Assembly (NCBI GenBank): GCA_963761115.1 | Contig: CAVXFS010000005.1 | Location: forward strand, 1,116,001 to 1,180,000 | Length of the DNA stretch: 64,000 bases | Direction: 5' to 3' | Origin: CAVXFS01 sp963761115 | Lineage (GTDB): Bacteria; Pseudomonadota; Gammaproteobacteria; Burkholderiales; Gallionellaceae | Shown here: one piece after another, positions 18,985 through 28,097 of the stretch | Layout of the letters: each line of letters opens with the position of its first letter | Position numbering within the stretch: the stretch's first letter is position 1 | Position numbers and translations under genes: made by a program | Notes under the pieces: model-generated | Told to the model about the DNA's origin: nothing | The model's input: only the letters and a program-made list of their open reading frames with translations | Databases searched by the model: none

Positions 18985-19050
18985 TCCCGGGTTACCCGTG
19001 ATCCTGAGCAAAATTTATCTTGCCATGAGTTTTGCGGTAGCATAGCCGTA

Positions 19051-22000
19051 ATGCCCAAATTGAAAGCAAGCGCAATTTCAGAAAAACAGGGTTTGGGATT
19101 TATGGGCAATCTAATGCCTTCGGGCAATACAATACCTTCGAACAATCGAAGTTTTCAAGTGCCATCCTGGTTGGCATTGAAAATATTAATCGTAGCCCTG
19201 GCCTATTTTGTAGCCGGCCGGCTGGGTTTATCGATACCTTACCTGGATTCACATATCACCCTGATCTGGCTTCCGACCGGCATAGCCGTGGCAGCCTTGC
19301 TGCGTTGGGGTTATTACTGCTGGCCTGGCGTATTTATCGGCGCGTTCATCACCAATTATTCCGTTGACGCTTTTGTCTTGCTGGATACCTGCATCGCCCT
19401 GGGCAATACACTGGGGCCGTTGCTGGTTGTCTGGTTGTTGCGAAGGTTCAACTTTCAATCCGCGCTTGAGTATGTCAACGACATCCTGTTGCTTCTCGTC
19501 GGTTCCGCGATCGGCATGTTGGCTGGTGCCTCCGGTGGGGTGGCCAGTCTGTTGTTACTTGGCCAGCTGCCTGTCCATAATGCTGGTGCGGCCTGGTTTT
19601 CCTGGTGGGCGGGGGATCTGGTTGGCGTGCTGCTTGCTGCACCGTTGCTGCTTAATCTTACCCGGACGGAACTGGAGAAACTGTGGCCGCAGCGAATGGA
19701 GTTTCTGCTCTGGTGCCTCGTCACGTTCATTGTCAGTTGGGGAGTATTTTTTACCACCGCGTCTGACCATGGGCATTTGCTTCCGTTGGCTTTTATCGTG
19801 ATGCCGACTGCTGTCTGGGCGGCCATGCGTTTTGGGCTGGCCGGCTCCTCGTTGTGTGTGTTGTTGTTGGCGGGAATCGCCGCCCTGGCGACCTCAACGG
19901 GGTCGGGGCCATTCTATACCGGCGGTGACCGTTATGGTCCGATCCTGATGTGGCTGTTTTTTGTCACCTTGATATTTCTCGAGATGACTGTGCTGGTCCT
20001 GCAGGCGGGGCGCAAACGGGCCGAGGAAGTATTCAGGCTTAACTATGATTTCAGCAATGAACTGATCCAATCGTTGCCTGGCGCTTTTTATCTGCTGGAT
20101 AAGTCGGGACGTTTCCTGATGTGGAACAGGCAACTGGAGACTGTATTGCATTGCTCCGCTGAAGAGATAGCGCGCAGTCATCCGCTGGATTTTTTCGAAG
20201 GAAACGATCGCGGCCTGATCGAGGAAAACATACGCAAGGTCTTTGAGTCTGGTGAGACGGCTGTGGAAGCGGTACTGGTGGCGAAGAACGGCATGAAGGT
20301 GCCCTATTATTTTACCGGACGACGCATCGACCGGTATGGCGAGCCGGTGCTGGTTGGCATGGGTGTGGATATCACGGACCGGATCAACTCGGAGCGGTTC
20401 ATTCAGGAAGCCAGGAACCGTCTCGAATTCATCTTCAACAGCAGCCCGGTTGCTTCGCTGATCAGTCGGGTATCGGACGGGATCATCACCGAGGTCAACG
20501 AAAGGTTCTGCCAGCACAGCGGATTTGACAGGGAACAGATAATCGGGAGCACCACAACGGAACTCAATTTCTGGATCGATCCCGCGGATCGGGAGCGGTT
20601 TCTCCGTGCTCTGCAAGCCACCGGATCCTGCCATGATTTTGAGGCCGATTTCCGCAACAGGGATGGCGAACTGTACATCGGGCTGCTGTCCGCAGGGGTC
20701 ACTGCGATCCAGGGTGTCCCCCATATCGTCAGCACGATACGCGACATCACCGAAAGCAAGCGGCTGCAGCAGGAATCGGAAGTGCTGCTGATGCGCTACC
20801 AGGCATTGATGCAATCCGCTTTTGACGGCATCCATGTGATGGATGATGTGGGCAACATCGTCGATACCAACGCATCATTCTGCAGGATGCTGGGTTACAC
20901 CCCGGAGGAAATGTCCGGTATGAATGTGGCTGATTGGGATGTGCAATGGTCCAGGGAAGAACTGATGGGGAGGTTCAAGAAACTGGTTCGTGTAGGCAGT
21001 GCCTTGTTCGAAACCCGGCATCGTCGCAAGGATGGAGGGATTCTCGATGTCGAGGTCAGCACCACCGGGGTCGAGATAGACGGCAAATTCTATCTGTTCG
21101 CGTCCAGTCGCGACATCACTGAACGCAAGGAGGCGGAGAGGATGCTTGCGAGCATCCGGGCACGCGAGGCCGAGGCCTTGCAAGAGTTGCGCGTGATGCT
21201 GAACATTTCGGGCGAAGGATTCTGGAAGGCGGATACCTCGGGAACGATCATCGAGGTGAATGACGCCTATTGCTACATAGTCGGGTATGACAGAAGCGAA
21301 GTCGTCGGCGCAAATATCTCAAAATTCGAGGACGTTGAGCCGACGACGGAACTTGTTGCAAGACATATTCGGCGCATCATGGAAATTGGAACTGACCGCT
21401 TTGAAACCAAGCATCGGCATCGTGACGGGCATTTGATCGACATGGAGATCGTTGCCTCATACATCGAGGAAACGAATCGTGTCGTGGCATTCATGCATGA
21501 CGTGACCGAGCGCAAGCAGATCGAGGATATTTTGCGTATCGCCGCCATCACCTTCGACACCCAGGAAGGCATCATGATCACCGATCCCGATGCCAATATC
21601 CTGCGTGTCAATCAGGCCTTCGAGGAGATCACCGGTTATGGCGTGAATGAAGTCATCGGAAGAAATCCGCGGTTTCTCCAGTCGGGCCGACACGATGATG
21701 CATTCTACAAGTCGATGTGGAGCGAACTTCTGGCAACAGGCAAATGGGCCGGGGAGATCTGGGATAAACGCAAAAACGGCGAGATTTATCCGAAGACCCT
21801 GACCATTACGGCGTCCCGCAACGAATTGAAGCAGGTGACGCATTATGTCGCCGTGTTCCGGGATATCAGCCGGCGCAAAAAAACGGAACAGGAGATCCAT
21901 CAACTGGCCTTCTACGATTCGCTGACTCAGCTCCCCAATCGCCGGTTATTGCTGGATCGTCTGCAGCAGGCGTTGGGAGTCAGTGCGCGCAACGGTCGGC

Positions 22001-23199
22001 ACGGGGCGCTGCTGTTTCTGGATCTTGACCACTTCAAGACCATCAATGACACGCAGGGCCATGCCATGGGCGACCGACTGTTGATCGAGGCAGCGAGGCG
22101 ATTGCAGACTTGTGTGCGCGAGGGTGACAGTGTGGCACGGTTGGGCGGAGATGAATTCGTGGTTTTGCTGGAAGACATGAGCAGCGAGGCGGACGAGGCG
22201 GCGACCCAGACCGAGATGGTTGCGGAGAAGATCCGCATGGTGCTGGACCAGCCCTATCTGTTGGGCGAGTTCGAATGCCTGTCCACGGTCAGCATCGGCA
22301 TCAGCTTGTTCCTGAAACATCAGGAAAGTGCGGACAATCTGTTGAAATTTGCCGATGTCGCCATGTACCAGGCCAAGACTTCGGGTCGCAACACGATTCG
22401 TTTCTTCGATCCGCGCATGCAAATGGCATTGGAGGCGCGCGCCGCGCTGGAAGCCGATTTGCGCGTCGCGCTCGAAAAACAGCAATTCTGCCTGTATTAC
22501 CAGATCCAGGTTGACGATCACCGCCGTACGCTGGGTGCAGAGGTGTTGCTGCGCTGGCAGCATCCTGAGCGTGGCGTGATCGAGCCGGAATCCTTCATTC
22601 CATTGGCGGAGGAGACCGGATTGATCGTGCCTATCGGTTTATGGGTTTTACAGTCAGCCTGTGTCCAGCTGAAGGCGTGGCAAAATGACGCGACGACGCG
22701 CGACCTGATCCTGGCTGTGAACGTCAGCGCCAAGCAATTTCGCCAGCCAGATTTCGTTTCCCAGGTGAAGGATTTGTTGAAGGAGATCGGCGTACCAGCT
22801 TCGCACCTCAAGCTCGAGCTGACGGAAAGCACCGTCCTGGAAAATGTAGAGGACACTATTCGCACGATGCAGCAATTGAAAGACCTCGGCGTGGCATTCT
22901 CGATGGATGATTTCGGCACCGGTTATTCATCGCTGCAATACCTGAAGCGGTTGCCGCTGGACCAGGTCAAGATCGACCGCTCGTTTGTGCACGATATAAC
23001 CGCAAACGCCAACGATGCTGCCATCGTGCAAACCATCATCGCAATGACCGAAGCATTGGGGTTTGGCGTGATCGCTGAAGGAGTGGAAACCGAGTCGCAA
23101 CTGACCTTCCTCGATTTGCGCGGCTGCCATGCTTTCCAGGGATTCTTGTTCAGCGAGCCGGTTCCACTCGAGGAGTTTGAGCGGTTGCTGGTACGTTGA
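19051..23199 (+). CDS. MASE1-PAS(5)-GGDEF-EAL cyclic-di-GMP protein
   Basis: The product has 1382 residues. Residues about 35-320 form a MASE1 membrane sensor with eight or so helices. Five PAS domains follow (starting near residues 340, 450, 585, 710 and 828). A GGDEF domain with intact RLGGDEF is near residue 1032 and an EAL domain begins near residue 1140. The signature EAL reads EVL (AEVLLRW). The other catalytic elements are present: NVSAKQF, LELTES, MDDFGTGYSS, the KIDRSF lysine and AEGVE. It could therefore make or hydrolyse c-di-GMP. It sits at the inner membrane and precedes another GGDEF gene by about 150 bases. Confidence 0.93.
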   Translation: MPKLKASAISEKQGLGFMGNLMPSGNTIPSNNRSFQVPSWLALKILIVALAYFVAGRLGLSIPYLDSHITLIWLPTGIAVAALLRWGYYCWPGVFIGAFITNYSVDAFVLLDTCIALGNTLGPLLVVWLLRRFNFQSALEYVNDILLLLVGSAIGMLAGASGGVASLLLLGQLPVHNAGAAWFSWWAGDLVGVLLAAPLLLNLTRTELEKLWPQRMEFLLWCLVTFIVSWGVFFTTASDHGHLLPLAFIVMPTAVWAAMRFGLAGSSLCVLLLAGIAALATSTGSGPFYTGGDRYGPILMWLFFVTLIFLEMTVLVLQAGRKRAEEVFRLNYDFSNELIQSLPGAFYLLDKSGRFLMWNRQLETVLHCSAEEIARSHPLDFFEGNDRGLIEENIRKVFESGETAVEAVLVAKNGMKVPYYFTGRRIDRYGEPVLVGMGVDITDRINSERFIQEARNRLEFIFNSSPVASLISRVSDGIITEVNERFCQHSGFDREQIIGSTTTELNFWIDPADRERFLRALQATGSCHDFEADFRNRDGELYIGLLSAGVTAIQGVPHIVSTIRDITESKRLQQESEVLLMRYQALMQSAFDGIHVMDDVGNIVDTNASFCRMLGYTPEEMSGMNVADWDVQWSREELMGRFKKLVRVGSALFETRHRRKDGGILDVEVSTTGVEIDGKFYLFASSRDITERKEAERMLASIRAREAEALQELRVMLNISGEGFWKADTSGTIIEVNDAYCYIVGYDRSEVVGANISKFEDVEPTTELVARHIRRIMEIGTDRFETKHRHRDGHLIDMEIVASYIEETNRVVAFMHDVTERKQIEDILRIAAITFDTQEGIMITDPDANILRVNQAFEEITGYGVNEVIGRNPRFLQSGRHDDAFYKSMWSELLATGKWAGEIWDKRKNGEIYPKTLTITASRNELKQVTHYVAVFRDISRRKKTEQEIHQLAFYDSLTQLPNRRLLLDRLQQALGVSARNGRHGALLFLDLDHFKTINDTQGHAMGDRLLIEAARRLQTCVREGDSVARLGGDEFVVLLEDMSSEADEAATQTEMVAEKIRMVLDQPYLLGEFECLSTVSIGISLFLKHQESADNLLKFADVAMYQAKTSGRNTIRFFDPRMQMALEARAALEADLRVALEKQQFCLYYQIQVDDHRRTLGAEVLLRWQHPERGVIEPESFIPLAEETGLIVPIGLWVLQSACVQLKAWQNDATTRDLILAVNVSAKQFRQPDFVSQVKDLLKEIGVPASHLKLELTESTVLENVEDTIRTMQQLKDLGVAFSMDDFGTGYSSLQYLKRLPLDQVKIDRSFVHDITANANDAAIVQTIIAMTEALGFGVIAEGVETESQLTFLDLRGCHAFQGFLFSEPVPLEEFERLLVR

Positions 23200-23348
23200 C
23201 CGGAACATATCCATGCTCGGCATATGGAGATCGAGTATGGACAAACGTTTCCTCATGCATGATACTCCTGCCCCATTCGTATCCAAAAAAACGTCGTACA
23301 GGTTCGCAAACTCGCCGACGCGCTACGAAGCGAAACAAAGGGGGAGAT

Positions 23349-24338
23349 ATGTCTGGCACCTTGGATTGTCCATTACCCGAGAATGAAACCTTACGGCTAC
23401 GGGCTGTCCGCTCCTACGATATCCTGGATACTGCTCCCGAAGTGGATTTTGATACCCTGACACGGGTAGCGTCGTATGCCCTGGACACACCGGCTGCAGT
23501 GATCGGATTGATGGATGCTGACCGATTGTGGTTCAAGTCACAGATCGGATTGGGCGTGCCGCAGCTTGATCGCAATATCGCTTTTTGCGCACATGCCATC
23601 ATGCGACCCGGGGAACCTTTTGTTGTGGAAGATCTGCAGCAGGATTCCCGCTTCAGTCAAAATCCCCTGGTGACGCAAGCCCCGCATCTGCGTTTTTATG
23701 CGGGTGCACCACTTGTTGATAGCAACGGGTATGCGCTTGGAACTATCGCCGTTGTTGACGTTCAGCCTCGCTCATTCAGTGCAGTCCATCGCTCCCTGCT
23801 GAGCGACCTTTCTTCCCTTGTCATCACGGCACTGGAAAGCCGACTCCGGTCCAACCTGCTGGGCCAGTTGGCCATGACCGATCATTTGACCGGCGTTGCC
23901 AACCGCGCCCAGTTCGAACGAATCCTGACTTCCGAACTTGCTCACGCGCGACGCACGGGCGAGCCGTTCAGCGTGATAAGCCTGGACCTGAATGATTTCA
24001 AGGGTGTCAATGACACATACGGTCATGCTGCGGGAGATGAGGTGCTACGCGAAGTAGCCAAGCGCATGACTGATCAGGTGCGCACCGAGGATCTGCTGGC
24101 GCGACTGGGCGGCGACGAGTTTGCAATTTTCATGCGTCAAACAGTGGAGGATAGTCCAGAACTGCTGGTCCGGCGCATAACGGAGGTGGTATCGAGTCCC
24201 ATCAAGCTGTCTGCAGGCAATGAGGTAAAGGTAGGTATTTCGTCTGGCATCGCTACCTATTCAGCCGAATTCAATTCCATCGACAGCCTTCTGGCCAAGG
24301 CTGATCAGGATCTATACACGAACAAGCGCAACAGATAG
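23349..24338 (+). CDS. GAF-GGDEF diguanylate cyclase
   Basis: The 329-residue soluble protein has a GAF domain (residues about 20-165) and a GGDEF domain (about 170-329) with intact RLGGDEF. ATG 23349 is chosen because AGGGGGAGA stands just before it; the frame is open back to 23196 but that stretch is not conserved-looking. Predicted role is cytoplasmic c-di-GMP synthesis controlled by a small ligand or redox signal in the GAF pocket. An RxxD inhibitory site is not evident. Confidence 0.9.
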   Translation: MSGTLDCPLPENETLRLRAVRSYDILDTAPEVDFDTLTRVASYALDTPAAVIGLMDADRLWFKSQIGLGVPQLDRNIAFCAHAIMRPGEPFVVEDLQQDSRFSQNPLVTQAPHLRFYAGAPLVDSNGYALGTIAVVDVQPRSFSAVHRSLLSDLSSLVITALESRLRSNLLGQLAMTDHLTGVANRAQFERILTSELAHARRTGEPFSVISLDLNDFKGVNDTYGHAAGDEVLREVAKRMTDQVRTEDLLARLGGDEFAIFMRQTVEDSPELLVRRITEVVSSPIKLSAGNEVKVGISSGIATYSAEFNSIDSLLAKADQDLYTNKRNR

Positions 24339-24639
24339 CAGTTGCCTCGCTGCTGCGGGATTCATGCGAGTCTGCACCAGGCTGCCGTGTGTATCACGAG
24401 GTGCTAAATTTCCATTCACATTGCTCCAAACCGGCGCAACCATTTCAAAGTGCGACAGCCTGATATTCCGTACAGTTGATGCATAACACATCCTGGATTC
24501 AGGGAATGGGTGCCGCGAACAGGGCCCGTTTGAGTTAGAATGCGAAGCGTTTTCGCTGGACGAACTATCTGTTGCTGCTGTCCGGGAAAAAAGTGCGCTT
24601 ATCCTGTATCAGGATGTGGCGCAACTTGAGGGATGTTGA
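24339..24639. other. Gene-free stretch
   Basis: About 300 bases between the GAF-GGDEF gene and tRNA-Leu hold no reading frame with coding character, no clear terminator and no riboswitch I can recognise. Confidence 0.5.
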
Positions 24640-24724
24640 TGGTGCCCAGAAGAGGACTCGAACCTCCACACCTTGCGGCACACGGACCTGAACCGTGCGC
24701 GTCTACCAATTCCGCCATCTGGGC
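24640..24724 (-). tRNA. tRNA-Leu (anticodon CAG)
   Basis: The minus strand folds as a class II tRNA of 85 bases with an encoded CCA end. The acceptor stem is GCCCAGA with TCTGGGC. The D arm contains AATTGGTAGACGCG, the anticodon loop is TTCAGGT, a long variable arm follows, and the T arm reads GGTTCGAGTCC. Anticodon CAG reads CUG leucine codons, the commonest Leu codon in these genes. Confidence 0.97.
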
Positions 24725-24740
24725 ACTGCCAAGGGCGCGT

Positions 24741-24769
24741 AATTTAATCGTTATGGGATTTTGTGTCAA
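24741..24769 (-). promoter_or_regulatory. Sigma-70 promoter of tRNA-Leu
   Basis: On the minus strand TTGACA (24769-24764) and TAAATT (24746-24741) are separated by exactly 17 bases, 17 bases before the tRNA. The -35 hexamer overlaps the start codons of the divergent rnr gene. Confidence 0.8.
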
Positions 24770-27009
24770 TGAGAAACAAGAAAAAGAATGTTCGCGAGCT
24801 TGATCCATTCCTGGAGCGCGAACGCGAGCAGTACGAATATCCATTGCCCAGCCGCGAGTTCATCCTGCAAACGCTGGATGAGCAGGGCGCACCGCTGTCG
24901 GAAGAGGCATTGTGTGAGCTGTTGAAGATCACCGAGCCGGAACGGGAATTGTTCGCGCGCCGGTTGCGTGCGATGGAGCGCGATGGCCAGGTCATGCGCA
25001 ACCGCAAGGGCGCCATCTGTGTGGTGGACAAACTCGACCTGGTCAAGGGCAAGGTGCAGGGTCATCCGGATGGTTTCGGCTTCGTCATTCCGGAAGATGG
25101 CAGCGGCGACCTGGTACTTTCACCGAAAGAGATGCACAAGATATTGCATGGCGATACCGTGATGGTGCGGGTCGCCGGCATCGACCGCAAGGGCCGGCGC
25201 GAAGCCAAGATCGTCGAGGTGCTTGATTATGGCAACAAGCGCGTGGTTGGCCGTTTGTATGAGGATCACGGCATCCTGTACGTGGTGGCGGAAAACCGGC
25301 GTATCAGCCAGGATTTTCTGGTTGCGCCGGGCGGCGCAGGTGGCGCCAAGGCCGGGCAGGTGGTGATGCTGGAAGTGCTGCAACAGCCAAGCAAACAAGC
25401 CCAACCGATAGGCCGTATCGCCGAAATTCTCGGCAACTATGCCGACCCCGGCATGGAGATCGAGATCGCGTTGCGCAAGCATGACCTGCCCTATGAATTT
25501 CCGAAGGATGCAGAACGCCAGGCGAAGAAATTCCAGCCCAAAGTATCGCCTGATGAATATGCCGGACGCGAGAGTGTCGCCGGTCTGCCACTGGTCACCA
25601 TCGATGGCGAGACCGCGCGCGACTTCGACGATGCGGTGTATTGCGAGCCACACGGCAAGGGATTCCGGCTGGTGGTGGCGATCGCCGACGTGAGTTCCTA
25701 TGTGCAATCCGGCGATGCGCTGGACAAGGAGGCGCTGAACCGGGGCAATTCGGTATATTTCCCGCGCCGGGTGATCCCGATGCTGCCGGAGGAACTGTCC
25801 AACGGCCTGTGTTCGCTCAACCCGAGCGTCGAGCGCCTGTGCATGGTGTGCGACATGCAGGTCAGCGCCAAGGGCGAGATCGGCGAGTACCGCTTCTACC
25901 CTTCGGTGATGTTCTCGCATGCGCGCCTCACCTATACGCAAGTGGCGGCGATGCTGGCAGACCCGAAGGGCGTCGAGGCGAAGCAGTACGCCGCCGTGCT
26001 GCCGCACATCCAGAACCTGTACGCGCTGTTCCAGCTGCTGCTGCAATCGCGCGCCAAGCGCGGCGCGATCGATTTCGAGACCGTCGAGACGCAGATGATG
26101 TTCAACGACAGCGGCAAGATCGAGCACATCGTGCCGGTCATCCGTAACGATGCGCACAAACTGATCGAGGAATGCATGCTGGCTGCCAACGTGTGTGCGG
26201 CCAACTTCCTGCTCGAGCACAAGCATCCGGTGCTGTATCGGGTGCACGAAGGGCCGACGCCGGAAAAACTGGAGGCGGTGCGCGAGTTCTTCAAGGAATT
26301 CGGCCTGCAACTCGGCGGCGGCGACGCGCCGGAAGCGGGCGACTATGCCAAGCTGCTCAAGCAGATCAAGGGCCGTCCCGATGCCGGATTGCTGCAGACC
26401 GTGATGCTGCGCTCGCTGCGCCAGGCACGTTACTGCCCGGACAATGTCGGCCATTTCGGGCTGGGTTACGAGGCCTATACCCACTTCACCTCGCCGATCC
26501 GCCGCTATCCCGACCTGCTGGTGCACCGCGCGATCAAGTCCGTGCTCGACGGCAAGCAATACAAGCCGAAGGAAAAATGGGATGTGCTCGGCGTGCATTG
26601 CTCGCAGACCGAACGCCGTGCCGATGATGCCACGCGCGATGTGGAAGCCTGGCTCAAGTGTTTCTACATGCGCGACCATCTCGGCAGCGTGTTCGACGGC
26701 ACCATCTCCTCGGTCACCGGTTTCGGCCTGTTCGTGGCGCTGGACGACATCTACACCGAAGGCCTGGTGCATGTCTCCGAACTCGGCGCGGACTATTTCC
26801 ACTTCGACGCGGCCAAACACCAGATGCTGGGTGAGCGCACCGGCAAGCGCTACCGCCTCGGCGACCGCGTGCGGGTGAAAGTCGTGCGCGTGGACATGGA
26901 AAGCACCAAGATCGATTTCGTGCTGGAGGAAAAGCCGGAAGGCGCTCCTGCGGGTAAACCGGCCAAGTCGGCCCCGAAGAAAAAAGCCGTCAAGAAGAGT
27001 GCGTGGTGA
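24763..27009 (+). CDS. rnr: Ribonuclease R
   Basis: The 748-residue exoribonuclease degrades structured RNA 3' to 5'. It has an N-terminal winged-helix part and cold-shock domains (residues about 20-240). The RNB catalytic domain carries ARDFDDAVYCE near residue 286 and HFTSPIRRYPDLLVH near residue 575. An S1 domain (GTISSVTGFGLFVALDD) and a Lys-rich tail follow. The start may be GTG 24763 or ATG 24769; GGGA at 24755-24758 is 4 or 10 bases away. The start region overlaps the tRNA-Leu promoter. Gene order with rlmB downstream is common in beta- and gammaproteobacteria. Confidence 0.96.
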   Translation: MSMRNKKKNVRELDPFLEREREQYEYPLPSREFILQTLDEQGAPLSEEALCELLKITEPERELFARRLRAMERDGQVMRNRKGAICVVDKLDLVKGKVQGHPDGFGFVIPEDGSGDLVLSPKEMHKILHGDTVMVRVAGIDRKGRREAKIVEVLDYGNKRVVGRLYEDHGILYVVAENRRISQDFLVAPGGAGGAKAGQVVMLEVLQQPSKQAQPIGRIAEILGNYADPGMEIEIALRKHDLPYEFPKDAERQAKKFQPKVSPDEYAGRESVAGLPLVTIDGETARDFDDAVYCEPHGKGFRLVVAIADVSSYVQSGDALDKEALNRGNSVYFPRRVIPMLPEELSNGLCSLNPSVERLCMVCDMQVSAKGEIGEYRFYPSVMFSHARLTYTQVAAMLADPKGVEAKQYAAVLPHIQNLYALFQLLLQSRAKRGAIDFETVETQMMFNDSGKIEHIVPVIRNDAHKLIEECMLAANVCAANFLLEHKHPVLYRVHEGPTPEKLEAVREFFKEFGLQLGGGDAPEAGDYAKLLKQIKGRPDAGLLQTVMLRSLRQARYCPDNVGHFGLGYEAYTHFTSPIRRYPDLLVHRAIKSVLDGKQYKPKEKWDVLGVHCSQTERRADDATRDVEAWLKCFYMRDHLGSVFDGTISSVTGFGLFVALDDIYTEGLVHVSELGADYFHFDAAKHQMLGERTGKRYRLGDRVRVKVVRVDMESTKIDFVLEEKPEGAPAGKPAKSAPKKKAVKKSAW

Positions 27010-27073
27010 GGTTCAGTAAAATCTTGCGGCGCATAACACTTGATCAATGCATAGGTGTCTGGTGAGTCAACGT

Positions 27074-27162
27074 CTCTACCCCTACCCTAACCCTCCCCCT
27101 GCAAGGGGGAGGGGACTAAACTCCTTCCCCCTGTAAGGGGGAAGGCTGGGATGGGGGTGGGA
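27074..27162. repeat. Second pair of REP-like palindromic modules
   Basis: Two hairpins, with 10-base arms at 27091-27100/27104-27113 and 27123-27132/27136-27145, match the modules at 11711-11812. Here the order is swapped. They fill the rnr-rlmB spacer. Confidence 0.8.
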
Positions 27163-27254
27163 GCGTGGTACTTGGCGATGCGATTGGATGTTCGTTTTAC
27201 CCGCCGTTTACCTACACTTTAATTCCCCGCAATTATTGAAAGAGAATAAACATC

Positions 27255-27989
27255 ATGGCTGAAACCCGAGTCCTTCACGGTTTTCATGCGGTCACCGCGC
27301 GCATCCGCCAGCGCGCCGACAGCGTGCAGGAGTTGTACGTGGATGCGCAACGCCGCGATCCGCGCGTGCGCGACCTGATCAAGCTGGCGGAAAGCCAGGG
27401 CATCCGCATCATCCCGGTGGACAGCAAGCGGCTCGATGGCATGGCCGGCAGCACCCGCCACCAGGGCGTGGCTGCCCGCGTCGATGCCGCATTGCGCGTG
27501 CAACATCTCGACGACGTGCTGGAAACGCTGACCGAACCGGCGCTGCTGCTGGTGCTCGACGGCGTGCAGGACCCGCACAACCTCGGCGCCTGCCTGCGCA
27601 GCGCCGATGCGTTCGGCGTGCATGCGGTGATCGCGCCCAAGGACCGCGCCGTCGGCCTGAATGCCACGGTGGAAAAGGTCGCCTGCGGAGCTGCGGAAAC
27701 CGTGCCCTACATCACCGTCACCAATCTGGCGCGCACGTTGCGTGAACTGAAAGACAATGATATCTGGGTGGTGGGCGCAGACAGCGAGGCGCAAACGGAT
27801 CTGAATGGGTTCAAACACGCCGCTGCGCTGGCCTGGGTGCTGGGCGCGGAAGGCGAAGGACTGCGCCGGCTGACCCGCGACACCTGCGACCAGCTGGTGC
27901 GCATCCCGATGCTGGGCAGCGTGGAAAGCTTGAATGTGTCGGTCAGTGCCGGGGTTTGTTTGTACGAGGCCAGGCGGCAGCGTCACTGA
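27255..27989 (+). CDS. rlmB: 23S rRNA (guanosine-2251-2'-O)-methyltransferase
   Basis: The 244-residue protein is a SPOUT (TrmH-type) methyltransferase with the N-terminal substrate-binding domain of RlmB. Motif 1 reads LDGVQDPHNLGACLRSADAFG (near residue 97). Motif 2 (LGAEGEGLRRL) and motif 3 (IPMLGSVESLNVSVSAGV) form the knotted SAM site. It modifies G2251 in the ribosomal P-site loop. ATG 27255 follows AAAGAGAATAA. Confidence 0.96.
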   Translation: MAETRVLHGFHAVTARIRQRADSVQELYVDAQRRDPRVRDLIKLAESQGIRIIPVDSKRLDGMAGSTRHQGVAARVDAALRVQHLDDVLETLTEPALLLVLDGVQDPHNLGACLRSADAFGVHAVIAPKDRAVGLNATVEKVACGAAETVPYITVTNLARTLRELKDNDIWVVGADSEAQTDLNGFKHAAALAWVLGAEGEGLRRLTRDTCDQLVRIPMLGSVESLNVSVSAGVCLYEARRQRH

Positions 27990-28012
27990 TCGCGGTTACG
28001 GCTGGCACAGCT

Positions 28013-28093
28013 TCGTAGGTTGGGCTGATAACGGAAGCCCAACATTTCCGCGAAGCCGCTGCGTTGGGCTTCGTTCCTCAGCCCAACCTACGA
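28013..28093. repeat. Nested perfect palindrome
   Basis: Outer 16-base arms (28013-28028 and 28078-28093) and inner 10-base arms (28034-28043 and 28063-28072) are perfect inverted repeats. They lie between the convergent rlmB and hpnE stops. It resembles the widely dispersed TAGGTTGGGCTGA palindrome of proteobacteria and could form a cruciform or terminate both transcripts. Confidence 0.85.
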
Positions 28094-28097
28094 TTGA

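Noticed and set aside
24339..24639. Possible c-di-GMP riboswitch downstream of the GGDEF genes
   Set aside because: No recognisable conserved core or paired stems of the known c-di-GMP riboswitch classes were found.
12980..28094. CRISPR array among the repeats
   Set aside because: Repeats are contiguous heptamers or isolated palindromes; there are no regular repeat-spacer units and no cas genes.
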